64,000 bases of DNA from Atherinomorus stipes (Eukaryota; Chordata; Actinopteri; Atheriniformes; Atherinidae): assembly GCA_023101725.1 (NCBI GenBank), contig JALJCO010010208.1, positions 1 to 64,000 on the forward strand, in the 5' to 3' direction. Below the pieces are notes generated by a model. The model was given only the letters and a program-made list of their open reading frames with translations. It had not been told where the DNA came from and did no database searches. Below are positions 10,631 through 22,645 of the stretch, one piece after another; within the stretch, counting starts at the first letter, position 1; every line of letters starts with the position of its first letter. A program made the position numbers and the translations under genes.

Positions 10631-12589
10631 TTGCTCTGTGTTTGCTTATGTGTCATCTCTTCCTCCCACTGACTGTATTTTGTTCTTTTGACAGTCACAT
10701 ATGTCTTTTTAATACTCCCGAACTACAAGAAATAGTAGGATTATTTTTTCTAAATGAATATCTAAGCTTATGAGAAGGTGCCTTTAGTTGTACTTTTAAG
10801 AACATAAATATGATGGAATAAATGAATAAAAGAGCTTGCATTGTGTGGTGCAAGTAAGAGTGAAGGATTTCAAAAAAGCCTCAGTTTCCATTTTCAGTTT
10901 GAAAATAAATATAATTTCATATTTAAATGGTTTATATAACAAGTCAACTATTGAAAATGTTCTGTTTGTGATGTCCATATCAAAACACTCCAAGTAATAA
11001 GTGATCATAGAAGCAGTGTATTAATAATGTTTCCATATTAAATGAGTTAAAACATAAGAGGAAGCCATAAATGAGTATAAACCATATTTCATCAGCCCAA
11101 AAAAATTAGGTAACTAACACCTCAAAGCATGCTTGTTAATGTCTGTGCTGTTTTATTGTCACATGATGTAAATATTTGCCTCTACATACAACTTTTAAAA
11201 TAAAATATGTCATTATTAAAGCTACAGTACAGTTATAGCTGCTGTCATTGCTTGACATAATAGTAACACAAAACAGAAGATTTGGCAAGGACAACACCAG
11301 AGAACAAGGCAACCCATCAGACCCTAATCCTGTGAGGATGATATCATACAAAGATCTAGATGATGAAAGCAGCTGTGATAACAGATGTTCATGTGGAATC
11401 CTGTTTATCATGCAGAGTTGTACAGTATGGGGACACCGGGGGAATCCGCTTGTATATGGGGATAATTGCTGTATCCTTATGGCCTGTTTCTCTAAATTTG
11501 TTGTCTGTAACACTTTAAATCAATTAGCTAAATCAGTTAATAATTACTCATTATTAATATTATAACTGCCTTAACTAATGATGACGTTTCACCAGTCTAG
11601 TAGCTGTATTTTAAGACTTTTTTAGCCTTGTTTAAAGCTCGTATAGTACACTGACAGTCTCATATTCATTCAGCATTTCTTATATTCATCTGGGGCATAT
11701 TTTTTCTGTCCTTGTCAGACACCCAAGGACGCATCAAAAAGTGGACTGGACTAGCTGGGGATCAAACTATCATATTTGTAAACAGCAGTGAAGCCCAAAG
11801 GCAGAGTTTGATCCCATCACATAGAAACATCTATGAAAAGTGACAAGGATAAAGTTTTTCACACATCTAACAGTATTTTTGCAACAAAGTGATTCCTAGA
11901 AAGCTATTAGCAGAAATCTTGGAATACCTATTATTTTTTTAGATTTTTACTTTTAAAAAAAATGTTTTTCAGAAGTTCAGAAAATCAACTACAGGCACAC
12001 CACCATTAATTTGGTGTTAAATATTAGTTTTTTAATGTGTCTTGATGTGTGTCTACGCCCATTTCATGACGTAGCCCCGAAACAGTCACAGATTCTGAAG
12101 GGTCACAGATCTTGGTATAACACCGCTGACATTGCACCTTCACTTGGTTAGATATCGTAAATACTGTCAAATGGATGATTGGACTAGGATCAATGGAATT
12201 AGACTGGGCATGGCTGTACACTTGCTCCTCAGAGAGCCTGAGCAGGTTAGTCACTATTGGAGGAGGTGGCTTACCTCTTAGGCGACGTCACATAGGAGGT
12301 CAAAAATCATGGCCGGGTGTTTTACACAAGTGGGAGGGGCTACAGATTTGAGAGATTTATTTATTCATAAGGAGTACTTAGACGTGGTTGAATGACACAA
12401 AATAGCATTTTGAGGATGTTTTTGACGAGGAACTAACCTTATAGCACGGTTAAAAGCACTAAAAAGTTTATTTTTCATGATATAGCTTCTTTTAAAAAAG
12501 GCTAAAATCACATAGCTGATGAAAAGTACTATATCTGAAAGTAATATTCTTGAGAAATAGAAAAAGATTGAGCAAAGACCTGATACAGG
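10631..12589. other. AT-rich non-coding stretch
   Basis: No gene is recognised. Opposed open frames at 11136-11565 overlap antisense and carry no domain. A short GC-richer patch at 12045-12330 has no identified relative. The rest resembles background. Confidence 0.5.
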
Positions 12590-12955
12590 ACTTGAGAGGT
12601 GCATCTGGCTCTTCATTTGACCCATTTACAGTTCCCTGAGGCCTCATCAGAAATGGTCTCTGCAAGGGTGGCTGCCAAGAAGTCCTTCTTAAGGAAGGGA
12701 AACAGTAACAAAAGGTTGAGGTATCCCAAATTACACTAGGGCTGGACTGAAAATCAGTGGCAACAGGTCTTACAGAGTCCTCCCGAGAGCCTGGACCTTA
12801 ACATTAGTGAAGCAGAGTTGGATCATCTTGAGAGAAAATGGAACAAAACGAAGCCAACATCCAAAAAAGAACAGAAAATACTGAAAAGGCTGGATGACTA
12901 TAAAGCTTCTGATTGTGCTGAGATTATCAATTCCAGTAGAAGTAGCAACATTTTT
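12590..12955 (+). pseudogene. Tc1/mariner-like transposase relic
   Basis: Cut-and-paste transposase remnant of the Tc1-like group (DD34E family), whose product would bind its own inverted repeats and act in the nucleus. Translating across frames gives a stretch ASSEMVSARVAAKKSF (from 12641) and then WTENQWQQVLQ (near 12745), the typical segment just before the first catalytic Asp. It jumps directly to a piece with SLDLN and LDHLERKWNK (near 12788-12845), which matches the region after the second catalytic Asp. The core with the catalytic residues is therefore deleted, and at least two frameshifts are needed. An upstream GASGSS piece near 12590 also fits. It is inactive. No flanking inverted repeats were located. 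Identification is from motif memory; a translated search would settle it. Confidence 0.7.
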
Positions 12956-12959
12956 TTCA

Positions 12960-15870
12960 AACTTTAAACTGGATTTCAATTTATATTTCCAAGTGCTTCT
13001 ACAAATTACTGCAACTTTAGTTATTCTGGTGGTAAATAAATTAGGGCTGGCCCCCGATATCTGCACAGTATTGTAAAGACAGCTAGAATCGCTTGCTTGT
13101 GTAATTAAATGCACTTAATTGTTGTAGCATTAATCTACATTTTTGCTGTTAGATCAGAGGAAATCAAAATAGCTCTGTCTAGGCAAACAGGGTTAGGTCT
13201 TTTCCTTAAATCTGCCAGACAAAAACATGCATCTAAACAGGAATCTACAAACACAAGCTGGCTGAACAGAGGTTATTCCCAAGGTATGTTGTTTACTTGA
13301 GGTTGAGCTGCAGCAGCTGAGCTTTGTTCATAAAATTACTCAAAATAGCCAATTATCCATCTTTGGCAGTGTATAGAACCATTCTCAAACCCCAGAGGAT
13401 GCCTGTAGTCCTGACACTGACAGAAACAACTCATGTTACACTGGCTAAATATAGCTTTTTTCTTTTTTCCTTACTTTTTAATCCTTCCTTTTTCCATCTT
13501 ACTTGCTGTGTTCTGATTTAGTCCGTGTATAGCTATGTCTGTCTGCTCCAACATCTATCAGTCCATTCTTATATGTATAAAAACAACAGCAAATAACAAA
13601 TATGAGTGGTGCCTCAAATAGATGATAGACTTGGAATATAAATATTGATGCACCAAAGCAAAAATACAACAGTAACTTGATTAAAAATTTTAAATTTGTG
13701 TATTACAGGTATTCGTTGATGAAAAGTAAACAGAATTGGATGAACCTCCAATTCTTGTGTGATTAACACTTATGCTTTGTTTAATGTTTTCATTTAATTT
13801 GTGACTAACTGCAAAGTAATTTATCATGTGTATGTGAGGGATGGCTGGGTCCTAGCGTAGGTGTGGATCAAACGGTGATCAAGTGCCCACGTGCAGGTGT
13901 ATAACAATTTCTAAGAGAGTTTGGGTGAAAGGAAAGGACAGCATCTGTTCATAAATGTGCTGGCCATCTGTAACTCACTTTACAAAAGTATAATCCAAAG
14001 GAAGAAAAAAAAAAAAAACATGATACTGTGTGAGTAAAGTGATTCTGACTTTTCTTGTTTGTTTATTAACCATTGGTAACAATATTATTAAGAGCATAAA
14101 AAACATTTTTGAACCAATTAAATAAAATTAAATGAGTAAGAAAAAAAAAGACAAGCAACAGAATCTTTTTCTCAGTCTTTAACTTCACTGTAGCTCAAAC
14201 TATGAAAGCCTTGATTAATAGGCCTGAGTAAATGAAAATACTGCATAATTAATTCCCTTAAATAATGGATTTATTCTGCTGTCTACCATGTTTGCCCCTG
14301 AACAAAAATCTTTTACAAATATCCCAATTAATCAAACTCTTGGTAAGACCAAAAATTATATTGCAAGTATAAGTACATAAAAGTAACATTATTATATATC
14401 TTCGTACTTAAGTGTCCTCAAACATCATTTTAGAGAATGTCTTTTTCTTTTTAAATCTTTGGTCTCAAGGTTTGCACGTGATTACATTTGCTAGAGCTTT
14501 TATTGGTGTTGATGGTTTGATTGTATAAAGGAGATAATGAAAGAGAGTTAAACGTGGACTTCACAGTCCATAAATTCATTAATCGGACAGAATATAAATC
14601 ACCAATTATAAAGATTAGGAATTAATTTTATCAAGTAACTGACTAAGCAGCTTTTCTTATAGAAAGAAAGGTTCAATCCTGCTGGTTTTATTTAATCTTT
14701 AACTATTTAATGAGCATACTGAAAATAGTTTTTAGGTTTAATGATGGGAGCTTGTTTACAGTTACTCAGCCAAATATTAAAAAGATTAAATCTTTGCGGA
14801 AATAATTTTAAGTGTGCTATTGTCAAAGACAACAAAAATCTATTTACAATAGCAACAAGCAAGTAAACATTTTTAGATGTGATAAAAGAAACTTAGTTGT
14901 CACTAAAAAATACTTAAGAATAGCATAAAATTTCAAACCCCACTTCCAATCCTCTTAACTTGTTTATATGGTGGTATAATATTTTTCAGTCTCTGCATCA
15001 AGTAAATGTGATGGATGGCCCTGAGGAAGTAGGCAGGACATACAGCATGTTGAAATTAAGATGAATATTGGGATGAAAAGCAGAAATTGGCAAGGTGCAG
15101 TGGACATGGTGGTGAAAGCATTCCACAGGGCAACTTTCTAATTAGTTCTGCTAGCCTGAGGCAGTGCAAAGCCACTAGCCTTGAAGCATGCAGACTTCCT
15201 GCAAGGCCTTTAATAGAATGATTGACCGTTGTGGCAAAGAAACTGACGATAACTATTATAAGCATGGCAACTGCACTTAATTACCCTGGGATTTTAAATG
15301 TGTGATAAACATCTTTATGCATAAGGATCGATAACTGGTAGTTTGGCATATCAACTATGGGACCACCTTCAGAGCTTTTTGCATGAGTCATCAGAAGTAG
15401 CGCACAGAATCCAGGCAATTTCAGAAAAGAAAGTTGTCTTCCATCATGAATCAATCTGTCTTTTTTTTTTTTTTTTATCCGTGTCTATCATGTGCTAACC
15501 CATCTCAGTACTCATGAAATACACTGAAAGCTGTTTTAATGCCAGTGGATTCATGATAACATGGACACATCCACTTTTGAAAACTGTGGTCATTTTGTGC
15601 CATGAGTTTGTGAGTAATAATTTTATTTCACTGTGGGAAAGAAAACAGAAATGTGACAACAACTAACTTACTTTGTGCTGCTCTTTAATTGGCCAGCAAG
15701 GGAAATCATGGAAAATAGTGTCACTGTGAATGTGTGCTACCCGAATGAGGGCATGGTTAGGGAACTTGTCCGGGGCCAACAGTCTTTTTTCCCTCCCTTT
15801 CTCTCAAGAAAGATTGTAGTTAGACTGAAAACAGGTAAAGAGAAAAAAGGGAAAAAAAAAGAAAATATAT
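12960..15870. other. AT-rich non-coding stretch
   Basis: Short poly-A and poly-T tracts (near 14008, 14142, 15463) but no gene, RNA gene or recognisable transposon. The open frames 12894-13521 and 15056-15265 are short and lack domain features. Confidence 0.5.
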
Positions 15871-15876
15871 ACAGGT

Positions 15877-15900
15877 ATGTTATATATATATATCCTGTAA

Positions 15901-15965
<65 letters not shown>

Positions 15966-15981
15966 CTTATATATATATGTA
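15877..15981. repeat. (AT)n microsatellite
   Basis: Nearly pure AT dinucleotides from about 15905 to 15957, with imperfect flanks. The apparent Tyr/Ile open frames across it on both strands are artefacts of the repeat. Confidence 0.95.
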
Positions 15982-15984
15982 TAA

Positions 15985-18900
15985 ATCTCACACATTACTA
16001 CAATTAAGGTCTTAAATTACAGGGTAATCTACGAAGATAATGGTGTCATGAACATCATGGAATGTTGTGTGGAAAAAATGCGTGGAAATAATGTTCTTCC
16101 TGACAGTGGTTTCTTTGCCTGTCAAGTCATACACAAATATAACAATAGATAAAAAGTAGAACAATCATTTTATCATAACTACAATCAGAGGGGCCATCTT
16201 CAGTGTCAGTTATTGTTGGTGTGAATCTCACAAACGTGTGCTAAATGTCAAAGAAAGCTGCTTTAATTATCCAAATGAGCTCACCTAGAGTTGCTCCACA
16301 TGTTCCTCTGCTATGATACTGCCTCATTAATTCAGATTAAATTCACACCTCTCTGAGTTGTTTTCACACATTCTATTTTTTTTCTTCTTGTCCTCATAGG
16401 TCACACGAACGGACAAAGTAACTCTGCTGGATCGCATGTGGAATTGTCCAGTCGTTGAACAAAGTTCATTTTAATATATGCCCAAAGGTGTTGATTGTTG
16501 CAGTGGATGGTAAAAAATTTTTGTAACATCTTTTTTTTACTTTTAATTCTTTCTGAATCTGTATTACTGTAAAGTGTCCATGACAGAAACCCCTTTTTTT
16601 TCTGTGACTGCCTGTTGGGCAATAATGCATTAAAATAGAATACTAGAAAAAAAGAAAAAAAAAAAGAAAAAGTAGTTCTTTATCCTATTTTGCAAACTTA
16701 ATGCTATTAGGAGACCAAATTAACTTTAGCATCTTTGCAACACCATCTTACTACATATTCTATATTGGCATCAATGCATGATTTTTATTTCAAACCCTTT
16801 CAGCTGGTAATAATGCGGTTTTCTGTGACCACCTGACGCAAGCATGTTGTTTATAACTACATGTATACGCCTAACATCCCTAATTTCTGCTGTTGTGACA
16901 TCTCTAGTGGGTTAGAAAATTCACCGGCTGCAGCCACATGATGTACAATCAATTAATGGGCAACTGTAGCGGAAAAGTACTGCAAAACAATTGTGTGGTT
17001 AAACTAAATGTAAGGTCAACAAATCCCAAAGATGATTCCCCTACGTGTTTCAGCAAAAACATAGAAATATCTTTAAATCCTATTGTCATTTGGTTCCCAA
17101 ACAGTAAAACATTTTGCACTCAGAGCAACAGAAGATTGTTCTCCTGCTTGAAATGCATCACTTGGTCTGTATATTTATTCTAAGTATGCATCCACTGGGA
17201 TCCAGCGGATATGAAACATGTTGACACACAAAGCCGTGACATGTGGAAATAAAACTAGGCCTGATGCAATTAGACTGAGTTTAATTGGGATCTGGCCCCA
17301 CTGGAACCAAATGGGTCACATTTTAGCTCCTACAAACACACTGGACTTATGAGGACCCCTTCTACAGAGTATAATCATAACAACAGATGCGTGCACTCAA
17401 ACAGTTCTGCCTACATTTTCACTAACATAATGTAATTTAAGTGTTTATATGTGCTTCTATAACTGCAGCATTATTATAATAACTATGCAGGTCATACGAG
17501 AAAAAGTCATACATAAAGATCTGCACTAGCACATCCATTTTAATGGCACATGAGTAAACCACTTCATACACAACGTACAGCAAGGATGAAGATCTATGGT
17601 TCAATGTTTCCTCATTAAGAGTAATTAAAGTTGCAGTGATTGCAGCAAAGTTTGGACAATCTGACCAGCTATCAGTGTGAAGTGCTGATGATTCCTTTGG
17701 ACATTGCATTTGGTGGAATTGCTGCAGAAAACACTAATCAGCTCTGGTCACACTCCTAACTTTACTCTCATTAAAGTTGGCAAGTGACATTTAACCACTC
17801 CACCAGGGACTTCACAATGCAAATAAATGGTAACTTCAGTGTTAGAATTATAATGGTCTTCTTACTCTACTTTTAATGACCCATTTTAGTTTTCAAAGTC
17901 ACCTCCTTAAGAAAAGGTACCTTCCCTGCTCCTACAAGGCTTCTTATTGGCTAATAGGGAGCAAATGATGTCAACTTAACTGTAGAGGGATTCACAGTGA
18001 TGAGGAGAGGAGAGGCTAAAAGCTCAATCGCTTTAACTCTTCCACTTTTCCATCTCCAGACAGGCTTTACGCAGACCCATTTGGATATTTTTATGCTACA
18101 TTTCATACAGGGTCTCTGTAATCCCCAGGCCCACCTAATGAGGAGGTAATGAAAAGTTAATCCTCATAGCTCAACTCCACCTAGCCTTTAGCTAATGCTG
18201 CTTTTAACTCCAGTTCTCATTAACTTTTAAAACAAGCCATTAACAACAGGTTGGTAGTCTACCCATCGGCTGGCCTCCCAAGCACTCTGCTATCCAACCA
18301 CTTGCTGTGAATGAACTTTAAAGAGAGAAAGTCTTTCATCACAGTGACCCAATAATTAGGATACAGGCTGGATTTTCTGGAGCGCAGCTGTCACTGTATT
18401 GATTCCTCCAGAGGATTTTAGTGCTCATGCAGTGGTCAGCTTGAGCACCCATGTGGTGTTTCTTATTTTGCTGAAGCTGCACACAAGTTTAACTAATGTT
18501 TATATATTTTTTAACAAATGTTTTGAAGAATATGAAAAAAAAATCTTCCTCCTAATCACCAGGTTCTTTGAAAAAACAAAACAGAACACATATCCATGGC
18601 AGCTAAGCATATTGATTATTTATCTGCACTCCACTGTATTTAAGGATAACATGAATTATTAAAGAGGATGATTAAAAATGAATCACAGAGAACACACATC
18701 ATAAGCTTTAAGGGGAGGTCTAGTATTATAAAACAGACACTGCCACCCCCCTATTCTCCCCAGAGTTTAATGTTGTCTCTAATAAGGACTGTCATTGTTG
18801 TCTCCCTGCCTATATATGACAACACTGGATCATAAAACATGTCAAATGGAACCAACGATAAATACTGATTTGATTACAAACGGTTAATGCAAGGGCAAAC

Positions 18901-20254
18901 AAGTGTGTAAATTTTGCATTCCTGGGGCTTTCTTGACAGCTCTCAACTGATTACCAATTCATCATTTTTGTGCTGTGGTGACAGATACTTCTACAGCACT
19001 GTTGCTCTGGAGAATGAGAATGAGGTTAATGAATGTGGATCAGGCTAATTCCTCTGTCCTTGCCAGACCGCAGGCCTATAAAATACCCTTATATACAGAC
19101 CTGCATGGATGAGATGGTTTGTAGCAAATTGGAAATGTTCATAGCCCTCAGGGGACACTGAGCCAGGAATAAAAACACATACTGCTGTCATCTTTTGCAA
19201 TAATTGAGATAATGTCTTTCAGATGTTGAAAGAGTTGGAAAAGTGTTAGGAATGCAAATGTTAGATATACTTTCCTATTTACATGCAAGGGAAGTTGTAG
19301 AACCTGTAGATAGTACAGGTGTGGAGAATAAAAGGTAGAATATGCAAGCAAAAACAGAAATGTTTAAGCATGTCCCTCTTAAAAAAATCCAACGTGTGAA
19401 CCGAAAATGGTAAATTATGCAGTTTAATCTTATAGTTAATCTGAGTGTTCACACTTTTAAAGAGTGATCGAGATCCTGTCTAGATTTGGGTTTCTCCCAG
19501 CTTGTCATCTGGAATAACACTAGTCTTCTTCTCAACATAATTTAGCACAAAGGCAAAAAAGCACTTAAGACAATTTTAAAAATGGCTCCAATGTGTCAAA
19601 TTCCCCTAAAAAGTCTGTCTAAAGAAGAAAAAAAAAACTTAAAATCATTTAAAATCACTAAAAACTATTGTTTCTTTCATTACTACCATATCCCAGTCAC
19701 TATTGCAGTAAACACACATGCATTCCCCTGTGATTTAAGACAGAATCTGAACCCGATTTATGATCCTGCTTTATAATTGCAGAGGTTTTCGACACAAGCA
19801 GAATCCACCGATGACTAACAGTCAGTTTGTGCTGCCACGCTGCTTGTGCCAGACAGTCAATTTAATATCAATACAAATCAATTTATGGATTTTTACCTTG
19901 ATTGTGTATACGGTGATGGCTTTTTTTCCCCCTTTCATTTTTATTGCAGGTCATCAACGTTTTCTACAGATAACAAAAAGCTATTTCTTTCTTTAATGCA
20001 TCATTAAATAGTTTCAGTATAAGTGCTCTTACACTTTTATCAAGTTGGATTTATCAATAGTTGATGGCAACCATCAATCACCTTTATATCAAAGCCAATA
20101 TTTTGTCTTAGAGAGATTTTTTAGTCTCTGTGAATCGACCTTTTGCATTTCAAACACATTCCAAATTGGTTTTACTGTATTGTACTATAATTAAACTGAG
20201 ACATTATGGTAAATTTTAAAAAAGAAAGTATAAAATGACAAGTACATCTTTAAT
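15985..20254. other. Low-repeat non-coding DNA, candidate conserved elements
   Basis: No gene is supported. Short poly-A tracts occur near 16648-16672. The block at about 18000-18300 is balanced in base content and dense in TAAT/ATTA motifs (for example CACCTAATGAGGAGGTAATG near 18130), in the style of a developmental enhancer. This is an impression and not proof. Confidence 0.35.
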
Positions 20255-20291
20255 AATGCATTAGCAGAAACTTTCTTTCTGCTAATGCATT
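20255..20291. repeat. Perfect 16-bp inverted repeat with 5-base loop
   Basis: Arms AATGCATTAGCAGAAA (20255-20270) and TTTCTGCTAATGCATT (20276-20291) are exact reverse complements with loop CTTTC. It is a strong hairpin in AT-rich DNA. No flanking pairing that would suggest a microRNA precursor is evident beyond the arms. Confidence 0.85.
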
Positions 20292-22390
20292 TACTTACTT
20301 TCTGCAACAGTGAGCAGTGATAGTGTTCATTGATAATTCAAGCTTTTTCCTGTTCTAAGCTCAATATATAGGAGAACAGAACAACCAGTGGGCTTATATA
20401 CATCAGCTAAATTCGAGTTTCACACCCACAACATGAATTGATGAAAAGGATTTATGGCAAGCAAGGCTATGGCAGCCTTTTGCAGTGTGTGAGCCACATA
20501 TGAATCAACTCATGAGGCAGAATAACATATAGACAGCATTGGCAGGCAGCCTCAAGGGAGGAAGCAACACAAACTGAGAAGGGCTTTTAACAGTGTTATC
20601 ACTCCGAATATCCCATTGTCCTCTAAACAGAAGGAAAGAGGAAACTATTTGTGGGAATTACCTTGCAGGACAAAACCATTTGCTATGTCTTGAAGCAACA
20701 GGCAAGTCTTCAAATTATTTAGTTTTATGGTAAAGCGCTGTAAATGGTAGAGGCCATCAGCACTTCTCAACCAGCCGTCAGTGCAATGGCCAGAGTGATG
20801 CTGAGTAAACAAGCCTTATTAGAGAGGCATGATCTCTATGGTTAGTGCGGAGGCCGAGGGGAAGGGATTACCAAAGGGCTAATAGAACTGAGTTTGCCTC
20901 ACACTCCATGATTAATTAATTATCATTTTCTGCTTGATGGCTCTCTCAGGGCTATGGTGCTATGCTGCTGATGCACTGTCAGCATTTGAAGCGCATTACT
21001 CTGCCTACCCATGTTAACTATGTGAAACACTGTAATTTGAAGTAACTTATGTAGAGTCGTGATTTCATAGTGAAAATGTAATTGGCACAATCATTACACC
21101 GTATTAAAATAATTTATAGAACATATGCAATTAAAGCAACTGTAAACACTTCATGGATTGCAAGTTATGTCCTAATAAGAACCATTTGATGAGTTCTAGC
21201 TCCTTTCTACATATGGATTTCAGCATTTATTGTTCATGGCTTGACAGTGTCTCTCTAAAGGCAGGGCTTAAAACTATTCCCATAACTGTGCTTTGAGCAA
21301 AGCAATTAATTTAGTGGAAAATAATTTTGAGCCAGAATAGATAATACATCGACTGGGATTTAACTTTCAAAACTGTAATTAATAAAAGAAGAGGGGGAAA
21401 AAAAGGAGATTAAAATGTTTTGTCTTCTGTCATGTTTGTATGGGACAGACAAGGGGACAGCAATTGGAACACATTTCATTCTAAATATCTTCTATATTGT
21501 AGAAATTTTCTAATTAACAGATGTTGGGGCGTTGACAGTTCTTACATTATAGCACCCATTCGTTAGTTGATGTTTCCAAAATCAAAATTTGATAAAAGAC
21601 ACGTGGCCGTCTGGTTAAATCTGAGCTGTGTATATCCTCATACGATATTTAGCAGCACATATTTCATTGTTATAGAGCAGAGAAATTAAGCCCTAACTGG
21701 GCCTCTAGCATGTCTAACAAGAGCAGATGAATTATTGGAAAACTTTCTCGTGCTCAGATTGAAAGCTGTGCATACAGTCGTTCATACATCCCCATTGGGG
21801 GCACTTTGGCACATAAAAGCTATTCTTCTAACAGACTAATTTGGGTCATTTCACTGGACCTGTCTCCTAAACAAGCTAACAAGCCCACTGATGCCTGGAC
21901 ACAACAGCTTCCCTGCTGCATAAAAAATATAGAAACCTCTCTAATTGAACATTCAAGACATTTTGTTTTTTCAGTGCCAGGTTTTTCAGTTTTTTGCAGT
22001 GTGATACTTTTGTAAAGTGTCTTTATGATGCCTCTATTTTTATATAAGATCCAGATGAGAAATGTTGGTTTTGTAAATGTAAACGTGTTGTTAAAATAGT
22101 TGGTGATGTGTCACCATTATTACATACATGTAAACGATGTAAAGTCACAACTAATAATTCACTAGAAGAAAAATCTCCTGCAGAAATGATCAGGATATTT
22201 TACTGCTATCTGGACAGCCACTTCTGTTAATCCACAAACAGAAAGTGCTGTATTTCCACAGTATATGCCATGTTGGATTCACAGAATGATTCCACACTGA
22301 AATAAAGAGAATAATTGAACCAAATTAAATTATTTGCTTTAATTGGTAACAGGTGATTTAATTAAGTTAATCCAGGATAAATTATTTGGT
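20292..22390. other. Low-repeat non-coding DNA
   Basis: No gene or transposon is recognised. The block 20440-21010 is free of repeats, has moderate GC and includes motifs such as CATGATTAATTAATTATCAT (20908-20927); it is a candidate conserved non-coding element. Confidence 0.35.
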
Positions 22391-22394
22391 TTGT

Positions 22395-22645
22395 ACTTGT
22401 GTTTGGTTTACTTCCTGTTCCCTGACTCACCTGGCTTCATTCAGCAAACTGCACCACCTGATCCTCATTTATTGTTGGTCCCTCTGTGTACATACGGGTT
22501 CCTCTCCACATTGTTATCATTACTTCTGTGTCCCCTTGTTGTTTCCCTGTATTGTCAGTTTCCCTGCATATAAATAAGTAAATCTCTATACCTGTCCTTC
22601 TCGTCCTACGTTTGGGTCCTCCTTCAACTCCATCCATGACAGAAT
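22395..22645 (+). repeat. Possible solo-LTR remnant (Gypsy-like)
   Basis: A CT-rich block reading CCTGTTCCCTGACTCACCTG, then CACCTGATCCTCATTTATTG, then an ATATAAATAAG box-like motif at 22568-22578, then TTTGGGTCCTCCTTCAACTC and CATGACAG. This order resembles the LTRs of fish Gypsy elements, which end near CATGACA. No clean TG...CA termini, target duplication or internal gag/pol is seen. The open frames on both strands here (22343-22766) are incidental. It may instead be unique sequence. Confidence 0.4.

Noticed and set aside
15675..16007. 110-codon open frame with Tyr/Ile run
   Set aside because: It is a read-through of the (AT)n microsatellite, with a matching frame on the other strand.
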